This document shows positions 33,197-42,500 of a stretch of 64,000 nt of DNA, in pieces. The stretch is from JASJAR01 sp038530285 (GTDB lineage Bacteria; Pseudomonadota; Alphaproteobacteria; Rhodobacterales; Rhodobacteraceae): assembly GCA_038530285.1 (NCBI GenBank), contig JBCBCY010000002.1:62001-126000 (forward strand). The letters run 5' to 3'. The notes beneath the pieces are model-generated. The model was not told the origin of the DNA. It ran no database searches and saw only the letters and a program-made list of their open reading frames with translations. The translations under genes were made by a program, and so were the position numbers. How positions within the stretch are numbered: the first letter of the stretch is position 1; the number at the start of each line of letters is the position of its first letter.

Positions 33197-33915
33197 CCGG
33201 GCACGGCGCCGAACCGTCGGTCACGGGCGGCGTAGCTGTCGAGCACTTTGGCGAATTCCTCTTTCGAAAAGTCCGGCCACAGCGTGTCGACAAAGTCGTA
33301 TTCGGCATAGGCCGATTGCCACAACAGAAAGTTCGAAATTCGCGCTTCCCCACTGGTGCGGATCACCAGATCGGGGTCGGGCAGAACGTAAGTGTCCAGA
33401 TGCCGGGCCAGTTCTTCAGCATCGACGTTTTCGGCGTCGAGCTTGCCCGAGGCCACATCGCGCGCCATGCGCCGGGCCGCGCGCGTCACCTCATCGCGGC
33501 CACCGTAGTTCAGCGCGACCGTCAGATGCACCCGGTCATTGTCGGCCGTGATCAGTTCAAGGTTGTCCATCAGTTCGACCAGCGTGTCTTGCAGCTTCAT
33601 CCGGTCGCCGATGAACCGCACCCGCACGCCGTTGTCCTTCAGCGCTTGCGCCTCGCGCGTCAGATACCGGTGAAACAGCTTCATCAGCCCCGACACTTCG
33701 GTCTGCGTGCGCTTCCAGTTTTCGGTCGAGAAGGCAAAAATCGTGAGGTATTTCACACCCAGATGCGGGCAGGCTTCGACAATTTCGCGGACCCGCTTGG
33801 CCCCGGCATGGTGCCCGAACAGCCGCGGTTTGCCACGCTTTTGCGCCCACCGCCCATTGCCATCCATAATCACGGCAACATGCTGCGGGGTTTTGTGCTC
33901 AATATCTTTTGCCAT
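33193..33915 (-). CDS. uppS: Undecaprenyl diphosphate synthase (Z-type isoprenyl transferase)
   Basis: The 240-residue enzyme builds the C55 carrier for peptidoglycan and O-antigen synthesis. The family start AVIMDGNGRWAQKRG (metal-binding Asp) is at about residues 13-27; FSTENWKR and the C-terminal DLVIRTSGEARISNFLLWQSAYAEYDF with the conserved RTSGE are present. It opens the coupled set uppS-cdsA-dxr, 108 bases after frr. Confidence 0.96.
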   Translation of the reverse strand: MAKDIEHKTPQHVAVIMDGNGRWAQKRGKPRLFGHHAGAKRVREIVEACPHLGVKYLTIFAFSTENWKRTQTEVSGLMKLFHRYLTREAQALKDNGVRVRFIGDRMKLQDTLVELMDNLELITADNDRVHLTVALNYGGRDEVTRAARRMARDVASGKLDAENVDAEELARHLDTYVLPDPDLVIRTSGEARISNFLLWQSAYAEYDFVDTLWPDFSKEEFAKVLDSYAARDRRFGAVPG

Positions 33916-34023
33916 AACCCACTCTTATTTTAAAATTGGCTCAGTTTCGTGGCCTAACACTTACCGATCAATGTGACGTTACTATGCCCAATCCGCGACG
34001 TCACGGGCCAGGGTTAAGATAAA

Positions 34024-34587
34024 TCAAACCTGCATGATCTCTGCCTGTTTGGTCTCAAGCGCTTGATCAACCTGGGAAATATAGCTGTCGGTCAATTGCT
34101 GCACCTCGTCTTCCCAGAGCTTTTGGTCGTCTTCGGACAGCCCATCGGCCTTGCCCTTCTTGATCTGGTCCATCCCGTCACGGCGCACATTGCGCACCGC
34201 CACGCGCGCGTTTTCGGCATATTGCGCGGCAACCTTGGTCAATTCGCGGCGCCGTTCCTCGTTCAACTCGGGGATCGGCAGCATGATGATCGTGCCATTG
34301 AGCTGCGGATTGATCCCAAGCCCCGACTCGCGGATCGCCTTTTCGGCCTTTCCGACCAGGGACTTGTCCCAGATGTTGACCGTGACCATCCGCGGCTCGG
34401 GCACGTTGACCGTGCCCACCTGGTTGATCGGGGTCAGCGCGCCGTAGGCATCGACCATCACCGGGTCGAGCATGCTGGCAGACGCGCGGCCCGTACGCAG
34501 GGATGCAAATTCGCCGCGCAGGCTTGCCATCGCCCCATCCATCCGCCGCGTCAGATCGTCGGTATCAAGTTCAAAATCGTCTGACAT
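34024..34587 (-). CDS. frr: Ribosome recycling factor
   Basis: The 187-residue L-shaped protein splits post-termination ribosomes together with EF-G. RTGRASASMLDPVMVDAYG, PLNQVGTV-like TPINQVGTVNVPEPR, and the C-terminal AVRNVRRDGMDQIKK block are diagnostic. In related genomes pyrH lies directly upstream; here the next upstream gene is the ArsR-ArsC fusion and pyrH is 17 kb away. Confidence 0.97.
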   Translation of the reverse strand: MSDDFELDTDDLTRRMDGAMASLRGEFASLRTGRASASMLDPVMVDAYGALTPINQVGTVNVPEPRMVTVNIWDKSLVGKAEKAIRESGLGINPQLNGTIIMLPIPELNEERRRELTKVAAQYAENARVAVRNVRRDGMDQIKKGKADGLSEDDQKLWEDEVQQLTDSYISQVDQALETKQAEIMQV

Positions 34588-34787
34588 GGGGGGCCGCCTT
34601 GGTCTTTTGTTCGTCTTTCCAATGGTGTGTCACAGAAGGTGTTGGAATGGCAAGGTTTGGGCGCAGAAGGCGGCTGACCCAAACCCAAACCCTTGAACGG
34701 TCTATCGACCCCCCCAGCGTGATCGCGGGGCGACATGACCAGACCGCCGCCCCTGCCCCTTGGCAGACCGGATGTGGACTGGCCCTG

Positions 34788-35633
34788 CTACGCCGGCGCT
34801 GTTTCTGCCGCGGCCGCGATCTCATCGACCGCCTTTTGAAGCGACACCCGGTCGAGTGACGCGATGGGAAGGGCCGTGAATGCTTTGATCCGGTTGAGGA
34901 GCGCACCGTAAGCCGCTTGGAAGGCCAAGCTCTTTTCGGCCTCCGAGCCCTGAACCTTGACCGGATCAGGCATCCCCCAATGTGCGCTGACCGGTTGACC
35001 GGTCCACGCGGGGCACTCTTCATTGGCGGCCTGGTTGCAAACCGTGAAGACGAAATCGAACTTTTGCGCGTCCTCGCCTTGGAAGACCGACACGTTTTTG
35101 GCTTCCAGTTCCGTCACATCGTGCCCCTTCTGCTCCAGGACCTCCAGCGCGAAAGGGTTCAGTTCAGATCGCGGTTTCGTTCCGGCTGAAAAGGCTGCGA
35201 ACCGATCGCCTGCTTCCTTGCGCAGGATGGATTCTGCAAAAATGGAGCGCGCCGAATTGCCGGTGCAGATAAACAGAACGTTGTATTTTTGAGCAGTCAT
35301 CTGGGAATCTCCATCGAAATAGTGGGGTGTGAGGTGCGCGCAGATATCAGGCCGGCCCCGGCAGCAATCGCGCAGAAGGTAGTCAAAGGTTTGGCCGACG
35401 GCGGCCATGTCAATCGCGTAGCGAAGCGAGGTTCCTGACCGCTCTTGGGTGACCAGACCGGCCTGCTTCAGCGCGCCGATATATGTCGACAGGGTGTTGG
35501 GCTTCAGCCCGAGCGCTTGGGCAAGTTCTGTCGCGGGCACGCGGTCTGGAAAGCGACGCACAAGCAAGCGAAACAAGGCCAGTCGCTGTGGGTGGCCGAG
35601 GGTGACGAGGCGTTGAGGAATCATTTGTTCCAT
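34788..35633 (-). CDS. ArsR-type regulator fused to arsenate reductase ArsC (thioredoxin type)
   Basis: This 281-residue chain has two parts. Residues 1-95 form an ArsR winged helix (VPATELAQALGLKPNTLSTYIGALKQAGLVTQE), with a Cys90-Cys91 pair and Cys98 at the domain end that may bind arsenite. Residues about 115-255 are a low-molecular-weight phosphatase fold arsenate reductase: the P-loop Cys123-x5-Arg129 (ICTGNSARS), and Cys199 and Cys207 (VCNQAANEECP) matching the thiol relay of thioredoxin-linked ArsC. Arsenate reduction needs an efflux pump, but no arsB or acr3 gene is nearby. The fusion is probably self-regulating. It starts the accessory block after frr. Confidence 0.85.
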   Translation of the reverse strand: MEQMIPQRLVTLGHPQRLALFRLLVRRFPDRVPATELAQALGLKPNTLSTYIGALKQAGLVTQERSGTSLRYAIDMAAVGQTFDYLLRDCCRGRPDICAHLTPHYFDGDSQMTAQKYNVLFICTGNSARSIFAESILRKEAGDRFAAFSAGTKPRSELNPFALEVLEQKGHDVTELEAKNVSVFQGEDAQKFDFVFTVCNQAANEECPAWTGQPVSAHWGMPDPVKVQGSEAEKSLAFQAAYGALLNRIKAFTALPIASLDRVSLQKAVDEIAAAAETAPA

Positions 35634-35768
35634 ACTTCATGAATTACCGAATTATAGGTGTTCAATCAAGGCCGACGCGGGCGCGCATGGCGCAGATCCG
35701 GTCTGTTTTCGACCTCTGCGTGGCACATCGCCCATTCCACGCGCGGGGCGCGCAACGCCCGGGGGGCA

Positions 35769-37067
35769 TTATTGCTTCATTGCGCGGGCGATATAGTCTG
35801 TCAGGGGTTTGGTCAGGTAGTCGATCGGGCGGCGTTCGTCGGTTTGAATGAAGGCTTCCACGGGCATCCCCGGCACGATGACCCCCGGCCCGATCGCGGC
35901 CAGACCTTCGGGCGACGGCACCACCTCGGCGGTGTAATAGGCCACGCCTGTGCTTTGATCGATGACGGCATCCGCCGCGATCACGCGCAGCGTCCCCGAA
36001 ATTTCGGGCGTGGTGCGTTGATCAAGCGCGGAAAGGCGCAATATGACCGGTTGGCCGGCAAAGACCTGATCAATATCAATCGGATTGAGCCGGGCCTCAA
36101 CGATCACCGGTTGGTCTTGCGGCACAATATACATCACCGGTTCGGCCGGGCGGACCACCGATTGCGGCGCGTCCACGACCGAGCCAAAGATCACACCGCT
36201 TGCGGGTGCACGGATCGTAAGCCCCGCAATCTGGTCGCGCAGGTCCAGATACCGTTCGCTGAGTTCAACTTCGCGGAACTCAAGATCGCGCAGCTGCGCA
36301 ATCGCCTCTTCGCGTTCGGCCGTGACCAGACGCAATTTCTGGATCCGCGCGGCCGCGATCTGGCCGCGCAACTCGGCGATTTCGGCGTCAAACCGGCCGC
36401 GCTGGCCCCGCAACTGCGACATGTCTCGTTCCAACCGCAGGACCGCCGAGGCCTGGGTCAATTGCTGGTCGAGAAGCGCGCGCTGATTGTCGAGGTCTTG
36501 GCTGGCGAAGGCGATCTGTTGATCAAGTGCCGCCGCCTGCGCCTCAATCCCCAAGATCCGGTTTTCGATCTGGTGGATCTGTTCGTCAATCTGGTCGCCT
36601 TCTTCCTTCAGACCGGCCAGGCGGGCCTGAAACAGCTGCCGCTCCCCGTCGATGAGATCGGCCGGTGGCGGGTCGAGCCCCTCGACGGTGGCAAGTGGCG
36701 CCATGTCCGCCAGCCCGTCACGTTCGGCCAAAAGGCGGGACCGGCGCACCAAAAGCTCCTGGAACTGGCCTTCGACGATCGACAGTTCGGTTTGCAGACG
36801 CGTCGGATCAAGCTCAAGCAAGACATCACCGCTCGCCACAGTATCACCATTGCGCACAACAATGGCATCGACCACACCGCCTTCGGGGTGATCGACCACC
36901 TGCCGGCGCCCTTCGACCTGGACGGTCCCAGCCGCGATCACGGCCCCTGCGATGCGGGCCTCAACACTCCAAAATCCGAAGCCGCCGACAAGAACAAAAA
37001 GCGCAACGAGCCCCACCAGAATGGGCAGGCGCGCCCTGAGTTGCCGGTTCACCTTGGGATCGCTCAT
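35769..37067 (-). CDS. HlyD-family type I secretion periplasmic adaptor
   Basis: The 432-residue membrane fusion protein connects the inner-membrane ABC exporter with an outer-membrane TolC-like channel. One transmembrane span is near residues 12-35, followed by a lipoyl half-motif (GTVQVEGRRQVVDHPEGGVVDAI), long coiled-coil hairpins (about 90-270, rich in QQIAFASQDLDNQRALL-like heptads) and a beta-barrel/second lipoyl segment (IRAPASGVIFGSVV). It overlaps the ABC exporter gene by four bases. The likely substrate is the giant nuclease upstream in the same direction. No tolC gene is nearby. Confidence 0.92.
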   Translation of the reverse strand: MSDPKVNRQLRARLPILVGLVALFVLVGGFGFWSVEARIAGAVIAAGTVQVEGRRQVVDHPEGGVVDAIVVRNGDTVASGDVLLELDPTRLQTELSIVEGQFQELLVRRSRLLAERDGLADMAPLATVEGLDPPPADLIDGERQLFQARLAGLKEEGDQIDEQIHQIENRILGIEAQAAALDQQIAFASQDLDNQRALLDQQLTQASAVLRLERDMSQLRGQRGRFDAEIAELRGQIAAARIQKLRLVTAEREEAIAQLRDLEFREVELSERYLDLRDQIAGLTIRAPASGVIFGSVVDAPQSVVRPAEPVMYIVPQDQPVIVEARLNPIDIDQVFAGQPVILRLSALDQRTTPEISGTLRVIAADAVIDQSTGVAYYTAEVVPSPEGLAAIGPGVIVPGMPVEAFIQTDERRPIDYLTKPLTDYIARAMKQ

Positions 37068-38788
37068 CGCGTGCTCCCAGCATTGAGGGTGCGCTGCACG
37101 TCTTCGCTGTTTCGCAACATCGACCGCAGAATTTCATCGCGCGGGCCTTCCGCGGTCATACGCCCGCCATCCATCACCGCGAGCGTATCACATTCCGAAA
37201 TCGCCATCGGGCGATGGGTCATGATCACAACGGAATGCGCATCGGATTTGAATTCGCGCACCACGCGGTTCAACGCTTCGCTGCCTTCGGAATCCAGCGC
37301 CGAATTCGGCTCGTCCAGCACCAAAAGCACCGGGTCGCCGTAAAGTGCGCGCGCAAGAGCGATCCGCTGGCGCTGACCGCCCGACAGGCTTGGGTTGGAC
37401 CCATCAATCACCGTGTCGTAGCCGTCTTCCAGTGACACGATCAGGTCGTGCACCGCGGCCCGCTTTGCAGCCTTTACCACGGCTTCGGCATCAGGTGTCT
37501 CGGCCATGCGAGCGATGTTCTCGGCGATGGTGCCATCAAACAGGGTCAGTTCCTGGGGCAGATAGCCAATATGCGCCGCAAGGCTCGCACGATCATAATG
37601 GTCCAGACTGGGCCCGCCCAGCCGGATCGTGCCGGCATCTGGTGTCACCAGCCCGACGATGGCCTTGGCAAGGGTCGATTTGCCGGACCCGCTGCGCCCG
37701 ATGACGCCCATGGCCGTTCCCGGCTCCAGGGTCAGCGTCACGTTCGACAACGTCCGGCCCCGCTTGTTGGGCGACAAAAGCGACACGTCTTTGATGCTCA
37801 ACCGTCCCTCTGGGCGCGGCAAGGCCGTGCGGGTCTCGGCCTGCGGCATGTCGGCAAAAAGCGCCTTGAGTGACGCCCAACCGGCCCGGGCCCGCTGCAC
37901 CAGCGGCCAGCCGCCCAAGGATTGCTCAATCGGCGCGAGCGCCCGGCCAAGTATGATCGACGCCGCGATCATCGCACCGGCGGTCAATTCGCCCTGTAAC
38001 ACCAGATACGCGCCCGCCGCCAACATCGCCGATTGCAACAAAAGCCGGAACGCCTTGGCAAAGGTCGTGAACGAGCCTGTCCAATCGCTGGATTTCAGCC
38101 CCAGTGACATCGCCTCGCGCCGTTTGGTGCGCCAGCGCGCCCCGACAGCGTCTGCCATGCCAAGCCCCAGCACAATCTCGGACCCCGCGTGGGCCTGGAC
38201 CGAAAACTGGTCGGCCTCGGCCGCCTTTTGGCGCGCCGTGACAACGCTGCGACTGGTCAGAAGCTGGTTCAAAAGGGTTGCCGTGATCAAAACACCGGCC
38301 CCGGCCAGCGCCAACCACCCCAGCCAGGGGTGAAAGATGAAAATGATTGCGAAAAAGAGCGGCGACCAGGGAAGATCCATCAGCGCCAGATAGACCGGTG
38401 CCGTGTGGAAAGTCTGGATCGCTTCGACATCGCGCAACGACGACAGTGATGATTTCGCGCCAGGGGCTTTGACCTGCCCATTCAGCCCCGCAGCAAAGGC
38501 CAGCCCATCAAGGGTTTCCTGCATGCGCCCGCCGATGCGCGCCACAACGCGGCCGCGCGCCCAGTCAAGAAACCCCATCAGCGACATCAGCCCCACGACC
38601 AGGGCAAACAGCGCCACCAATGTTTCGACCGATTGCGATGCCAACACCCGATCATAGACCTGCAACATGAACAATGGCCCGGTTAGCATCAGCAAATTCA
38701 CAAATATGCTGAACAAAAAGGCCAACCAGAACAAGGATCGGCCCTGGCGCCGGGCGCTGACCATTGGATTGCGGTGCGAGGGTGTCAT
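37064..38788 (-). CDS. Type I secretion ABC transporter, permease/ATPase (PrtD-like)
   Basis: The 574-residue half transporter has six transmembrane helices (about 20-300) and a C-terminal nucleotide-binding domain: Walker A GRSGSGKST, signature LSGGQRQRIALARALYG, Walker B VLLVLDEPNSALD and H-loop MTHRP. It lacks the N-terminal C39 peptidase-like domain, so it belongs to the PrtD type that exports proteases and other repeat-in-toxin proteins. It is coupled to the HlyD gene. A 207-bp gap separates it from the VPLPA-tailed gene upstream. Confidence 0.93.
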   Translation of the reverse strand: MTPSHRNPMVSARRQGRSLFWLAFLFSIFVNLLMLTGPLFMLQVYDRVLASQSVETLVALFALVVGLMSLMGFLDWARGRVVARIGGRMQETLDGLAFAAGLNGQVKAPGAKSSLSSLRDVEAIQTFHTAPVYLALMDLPWSPLFFAIIFIFHPWLGWLALAGAGVLITATLLNQLLTSRSVVTARQKAAEADQFSVQAHAGSEIVLGLGMADAVGARWRTKRREAMSLGLKSSDWTGSFTTFAKAFRLLLQSAMLAAGAYLVLQGELTAGAMIAASIILGRALAPIEQSLGGWPLVQRARAGWASLKALFADMPQAETRTALPRPEGRLSIKDVSLLSPNKRGRTLSNVTLTLEPGTAMGVIGRSGSGKSTLAKAIVGLVTPDAGTIRLGGPSLDHYDRASLAAHIGYLPQELTLFDGTIAENIARMAETPDAEAVVKAAKRAAVHDLIVSLEDGYDTVIDGSNPSLSGGQRQRIALARALYGDPVLLVLDEPNSALDSEGSEALNRVVREFKSDAHSVVIMTHRPMAISECDTLAVMDGGRMTAEGPRDEILRSMLRNSEDVQRTLNAGSTR

Positions 38789-38995
38789 CTGGGTCGTTGA
38801 AACTGCGCTTTGTTCGTTTCGAAAATCAACTCACCCCGCAAAGACCCGTTCTGGTGATCTAAGTGCGGCAAGAACGCCGACTCCTAAGCAAAAAGTTTAA
38901 AAAAATCGTTCAAAAATCCGGTCATCTCGGCCAGATCGGTGGGTCCGTCTTGTGGCCCGCGCTGGACATGCAGCGCGCGCCGCAAAGGCGATGTC

Positions 38996-39514
38996 TCAGG
39001 ACGTGCGGCGGCGCATCGCGCCCAGGGCTCCGACACCGGCAAGCAGAAGAAGCGCACTTGCTGGCAAGGGGATCGGCGTTGCGAAAACGTCGACGGATGC
39101 GGCGACAAAGCCGCCATCGATGTCTTCTTCAAAGAAGGAAAAGACGATCCGCGCGCCCCGTGAAAAATCGCCGGCACGCTCACCAGTGATATCGCTGACC
39201 AGCACCTCCAGCGTGTCTTCGCCCGCACCCAGATCGAAAGCATAGCTTGTGACCGTTTCGGTGAAAAACAGCGGGTTGAAGCTGACGGCGTCCAAAATCT
39301 CAAACGATGCGAAAACGACATCACCGAGAAAATCGACTTCCGCCGTGGCCGTCACGAAGATATCCGGGTTCGACCCGTCATCTTCAAAATCGATAAATGG
39401 CAGGTCGACGAAGGCTTCCCCTTCGGTCGAAAACGCTGGCACCGTAGATGCCGTGGCCAGCGATGCGCAGGCCGCAAAGGCCGCAGCCAGCAGTAGTGTA
39501 ATCGTGTGTTTCAT
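38996..39514 (-). CDS. Secreted protein with VPLPA-type C-terminal sorting signal
   Basis: Start at 39514 has GGGGAAG upstream and gives 172 residues. A signal peptide spans residues 1-23 (ending LATAST). The C-terminus is IPLPASALLLLAGVGALGAMRRRTS: a PLPA motif, hydrophobic stretch and basic tail, the tripartite signal recognised by exosortase-type enzymes in Rhodobacterales. The middle is acidic with FEDDGSNPDIFVTA and beta-rich, possibly a jelly-roll. It is likely anchored or released at the cell surface. The gene lies 27 bases after the giant nuclease gene, so they are likely expressed together. Confidence 0.8.
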   Translation of the reverse strand: MKHTITLLLAAAFAACASLATASTVPAFSTEGEAFVDLPFIDFEDDGSNPDIFVTATAEVDFLGDVVFASFEILDAVSFNPLFFTETVTSYAFDLGAGEDTLEVLVSDITGERAGDFSRGARIVFSFFEEDIDGGFVAASVDVFATPIPLPASALLLLAGVGALGAMRRRTS

Positions 39515-39541
39515 GAGTCTTCCCCTGTTACTCGTGACCAC

Positions 39542-42500
39542 TTAGGCAAAGACGAATTCGTCAGTGCCAATGATGTTAATGTCGTCGAAGTTTGTAACAC
39601 CTGTAAGTACGATCGCGTCACGATCGTCTTCCAGCGTCAGGCGCACCGAACTGCGGGTTTCCCTGACCGAAGCGATGGACGCCCCTGCAAGATCCAGCGT
39701 GTCTTCCTCGGCGTTGAAATCAAGGATCCGCAGGTAGTCGCGCTGGCCCTCGATATCGGTGAACTGGAACGTGTCTGCCCCGCCAAGGCCCGCTGCCGTG
39801 TCCAGACGGCCACCGCCCGAGATGATCAGCTCGTCCGCGTCCGTGCCGACCAACCGGTCGCGGCCCTCGTCGCCTGCGATGACCAGCAACTCCGGCGCAA
39901 GGTCAAGCCCGATGACCAGTGGGTCATGGTCCGAGGCGCGTTCGGGCGAGGTCCCGTCAAAGAGCCCCTGATCGGTGGGCCGCAAGGGATCGGTAAAGGT
40001 GCCATCGAGGTTGTAGTCGAAGATCACCGGCGTGTCGGAGTTCGCGTGCCAGGTGTCCGCACCAGTGACCTGACCGGTCATGCTTTCGTTCGACAAGATG
40101 TAATCCAGCGTCCCGATCTGCCCCGAGAACCGGAAGGAGTACACATCTTCGCCCTCAAACTCGGCGGCCAGATCCGTATAGCCCGCATCGTTCAGGGCCT
40201 GGATCGGCGATTCCTTGGCATAGGCGTTGAGGTCTCCAAGGATCAGCACGTCTTCATCGCCCGACCCGGTGGGGTCGCTAGCCAACCAGTCGGCCAGTTC
40301 GATCGCGGCTGCGGTGCGGGTGGCGTTATTGTTGCCCGCCCCATCGCCCTGGTCGTTGTCCTCAGGCGCGCCGGTCAGCGACCCTTTGGACTTGAAGTGG
40401 TTCACAGAGGCCGTGAAGACGCCGCCGGTTTCGATTTCCTCAAAAGTCTGGGCCAGGGCCGCCCGGTTGAACGTGTCGCCGCCGCCGGCAGCCCCCAATG
40501 GGTTCTGGAAGGCCTGGGTGTCAAGAATGGCCGCGTCACCCACAAGGGCCGTGGTTGTGGTGTCGTAGATGAAACCAACCGCGATCACATCGTCGCCGAC
40601 GAATTCCTGGCCGGGGTAGACAAAGTCATACACAGGCTCTTCGAGGCGCGCGTTGATTTCGCCCACCAATTCCATCACCGCGAAGCTGTCGCCTTCAAAG
40701 TCGTTTTCCAGCTCGACCAGGCCGATCACATCGGCATCAAGTCCCAGGATCATCTCGACCAGCTTGTCGGTCTGGCGGTCCAGTTCGTCTTGGCTTGTGG
40801 CCCCGCGTGGGTTGCCGCCAATGTCGGTGGACCCCGACAATGTGGTGAAGTAGTTCAGCACGTTCAGCGTCGCGACCTTGTAGTCCGACCCCACATCAAG
40901 CGGTGCGTCGGGCAAGACGTTGCTTTCGGGGTCCAGCGCGAATTCGGCACCGTCGGTCATCCGCAAGCGGAAATCGCTGAAGCCGTAGTCCATGATGCCC
41001 GTCAGGCTGTCGGTGGTCTGGCCCATGCGGAAGGCGCTGCTGTCGGTGATAACGTCGCCGTCAGGTTCGGTGATCGGATCGAAATCCGCCCGGCTGCCGT
41101 CGGTGCCATTGTCGACCGTCAACAGACGGTTTGCGACCTCGGCCTGATAGGCCGCGTTGCCCGCCGCGCTTTCTTCGTTCAGCTGGGTGTATTGATAGAC
41201 CACACCGTCGGTCGACATGGTCAATTCGCCGAACTCTTCGTAGTCGAAGCTTTCGGTAAACGTCAGCTCTTCGTCGATGGTCACCAGCATGCTTTCGACC
41301 GCCTCGCGGTCATCGACATCAGGCAGGGTGATCGATTGCGCAAGGCTCAAGGGGTCCACCGCGCCAGCCTCAACCACCTGGATTTCGGCCAGTTCAATCG
41401 TGGTCTTGCCGAAGCGTTCCACCACATTACCAAGGACCCGCACCTTGTCGCCTGCGTTGATGTCAAGCGCGGTGTCGGCGTCGCCTTCGTAGATGAAGAT
41501 GCCTTCGGACGTGGCTGCGTCACCGTCCTGATCGGCGGCCTCTTCTTGCATGAAGAACCCACCGATGGACCGGAAGTCATCTGCGTCACCGTTCTGGAAA
41601 TCGCCCGTGACATAGCCTTCGACCACCACTGTTTCGCCGACCAGTGCGGCCTCGTCTTCGGTGCCCTGAATGGCCGAGATCAGCGTGGCGGGGTCATCGA
41701 TGCTGCCATCGACCGGATCAACCGGTGGCTCAAAGGTTTCGCTGTCGTCGCCGATGCGCACAAAGTCGATGGCGAGAGATTCAAAGCTGGCGTTGGTCGT
41801 CAGATCAATGCGCAGGTCCAAAACGTCCCCTGCAGGCAAATCGAAGGTGAAATCAGCCAGATCAGCCGTCAGGTTTGGCCCGTCGCCCACGCCGTCTAGG
41901 TCGGTATCAAGGGCCAGGTTGTTGGTCGCGTCCGGGGCAAAGGCCCCGATGACCACCTCAGCGCCGCCATCCAATGTGGCGATCACTTTAACCCCGTCTT
42001 CGCCTTCCCAATTCCGGAAGTTGGTCGAGAAGTTGGCCCCCACCGCGATCGTCACGGTCGGTGCGGCGTAACCCGTCAGATCAACACCGTCGATCTTGAT
42101 CGATTGCGTTGCCGGACCGCCTTCGCCATCAAGGTCCTGGGCAAAGATTGCAAACGCGCCGTCAAAGCCCGACTGGAAGTCGTCGCGCGCGCCATTGGAC
42201 CCGTCGGGGGCTGCGTAGCGGTTGAAATAGTCGAACCCGCCGTCGTCGAAGGCTGTTTCAATCGTATATGTCGTGCCGGGCTCTTCTTCGAAGCTTTCGA
42301 CATAGATCGGATCGGCCACAAACGGGCCTTCGTCGACGCGCACGTTGTCGACGACCAGGGGCTCGAAGCTGGCGTTGGATGTTAGATCGATCCGCAGATC
42401 GAGGCTGCTGCCCTCTGGCAGCGAGAAGGTGAAATCCGCAAGATCCGCTGTAAGTTGGGTGCCGTCGCCCTCGCCGTCGAGATCGCTATCGAGGGCAAGG

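Noticed and set aside
39506..41899. Long plus-strand open frame opposite the nuclease gene
   Set aside because: It is the complement of an acidic, GC-rich gene with strong coding motifs; such shadows are common at high GC and it has no start context.
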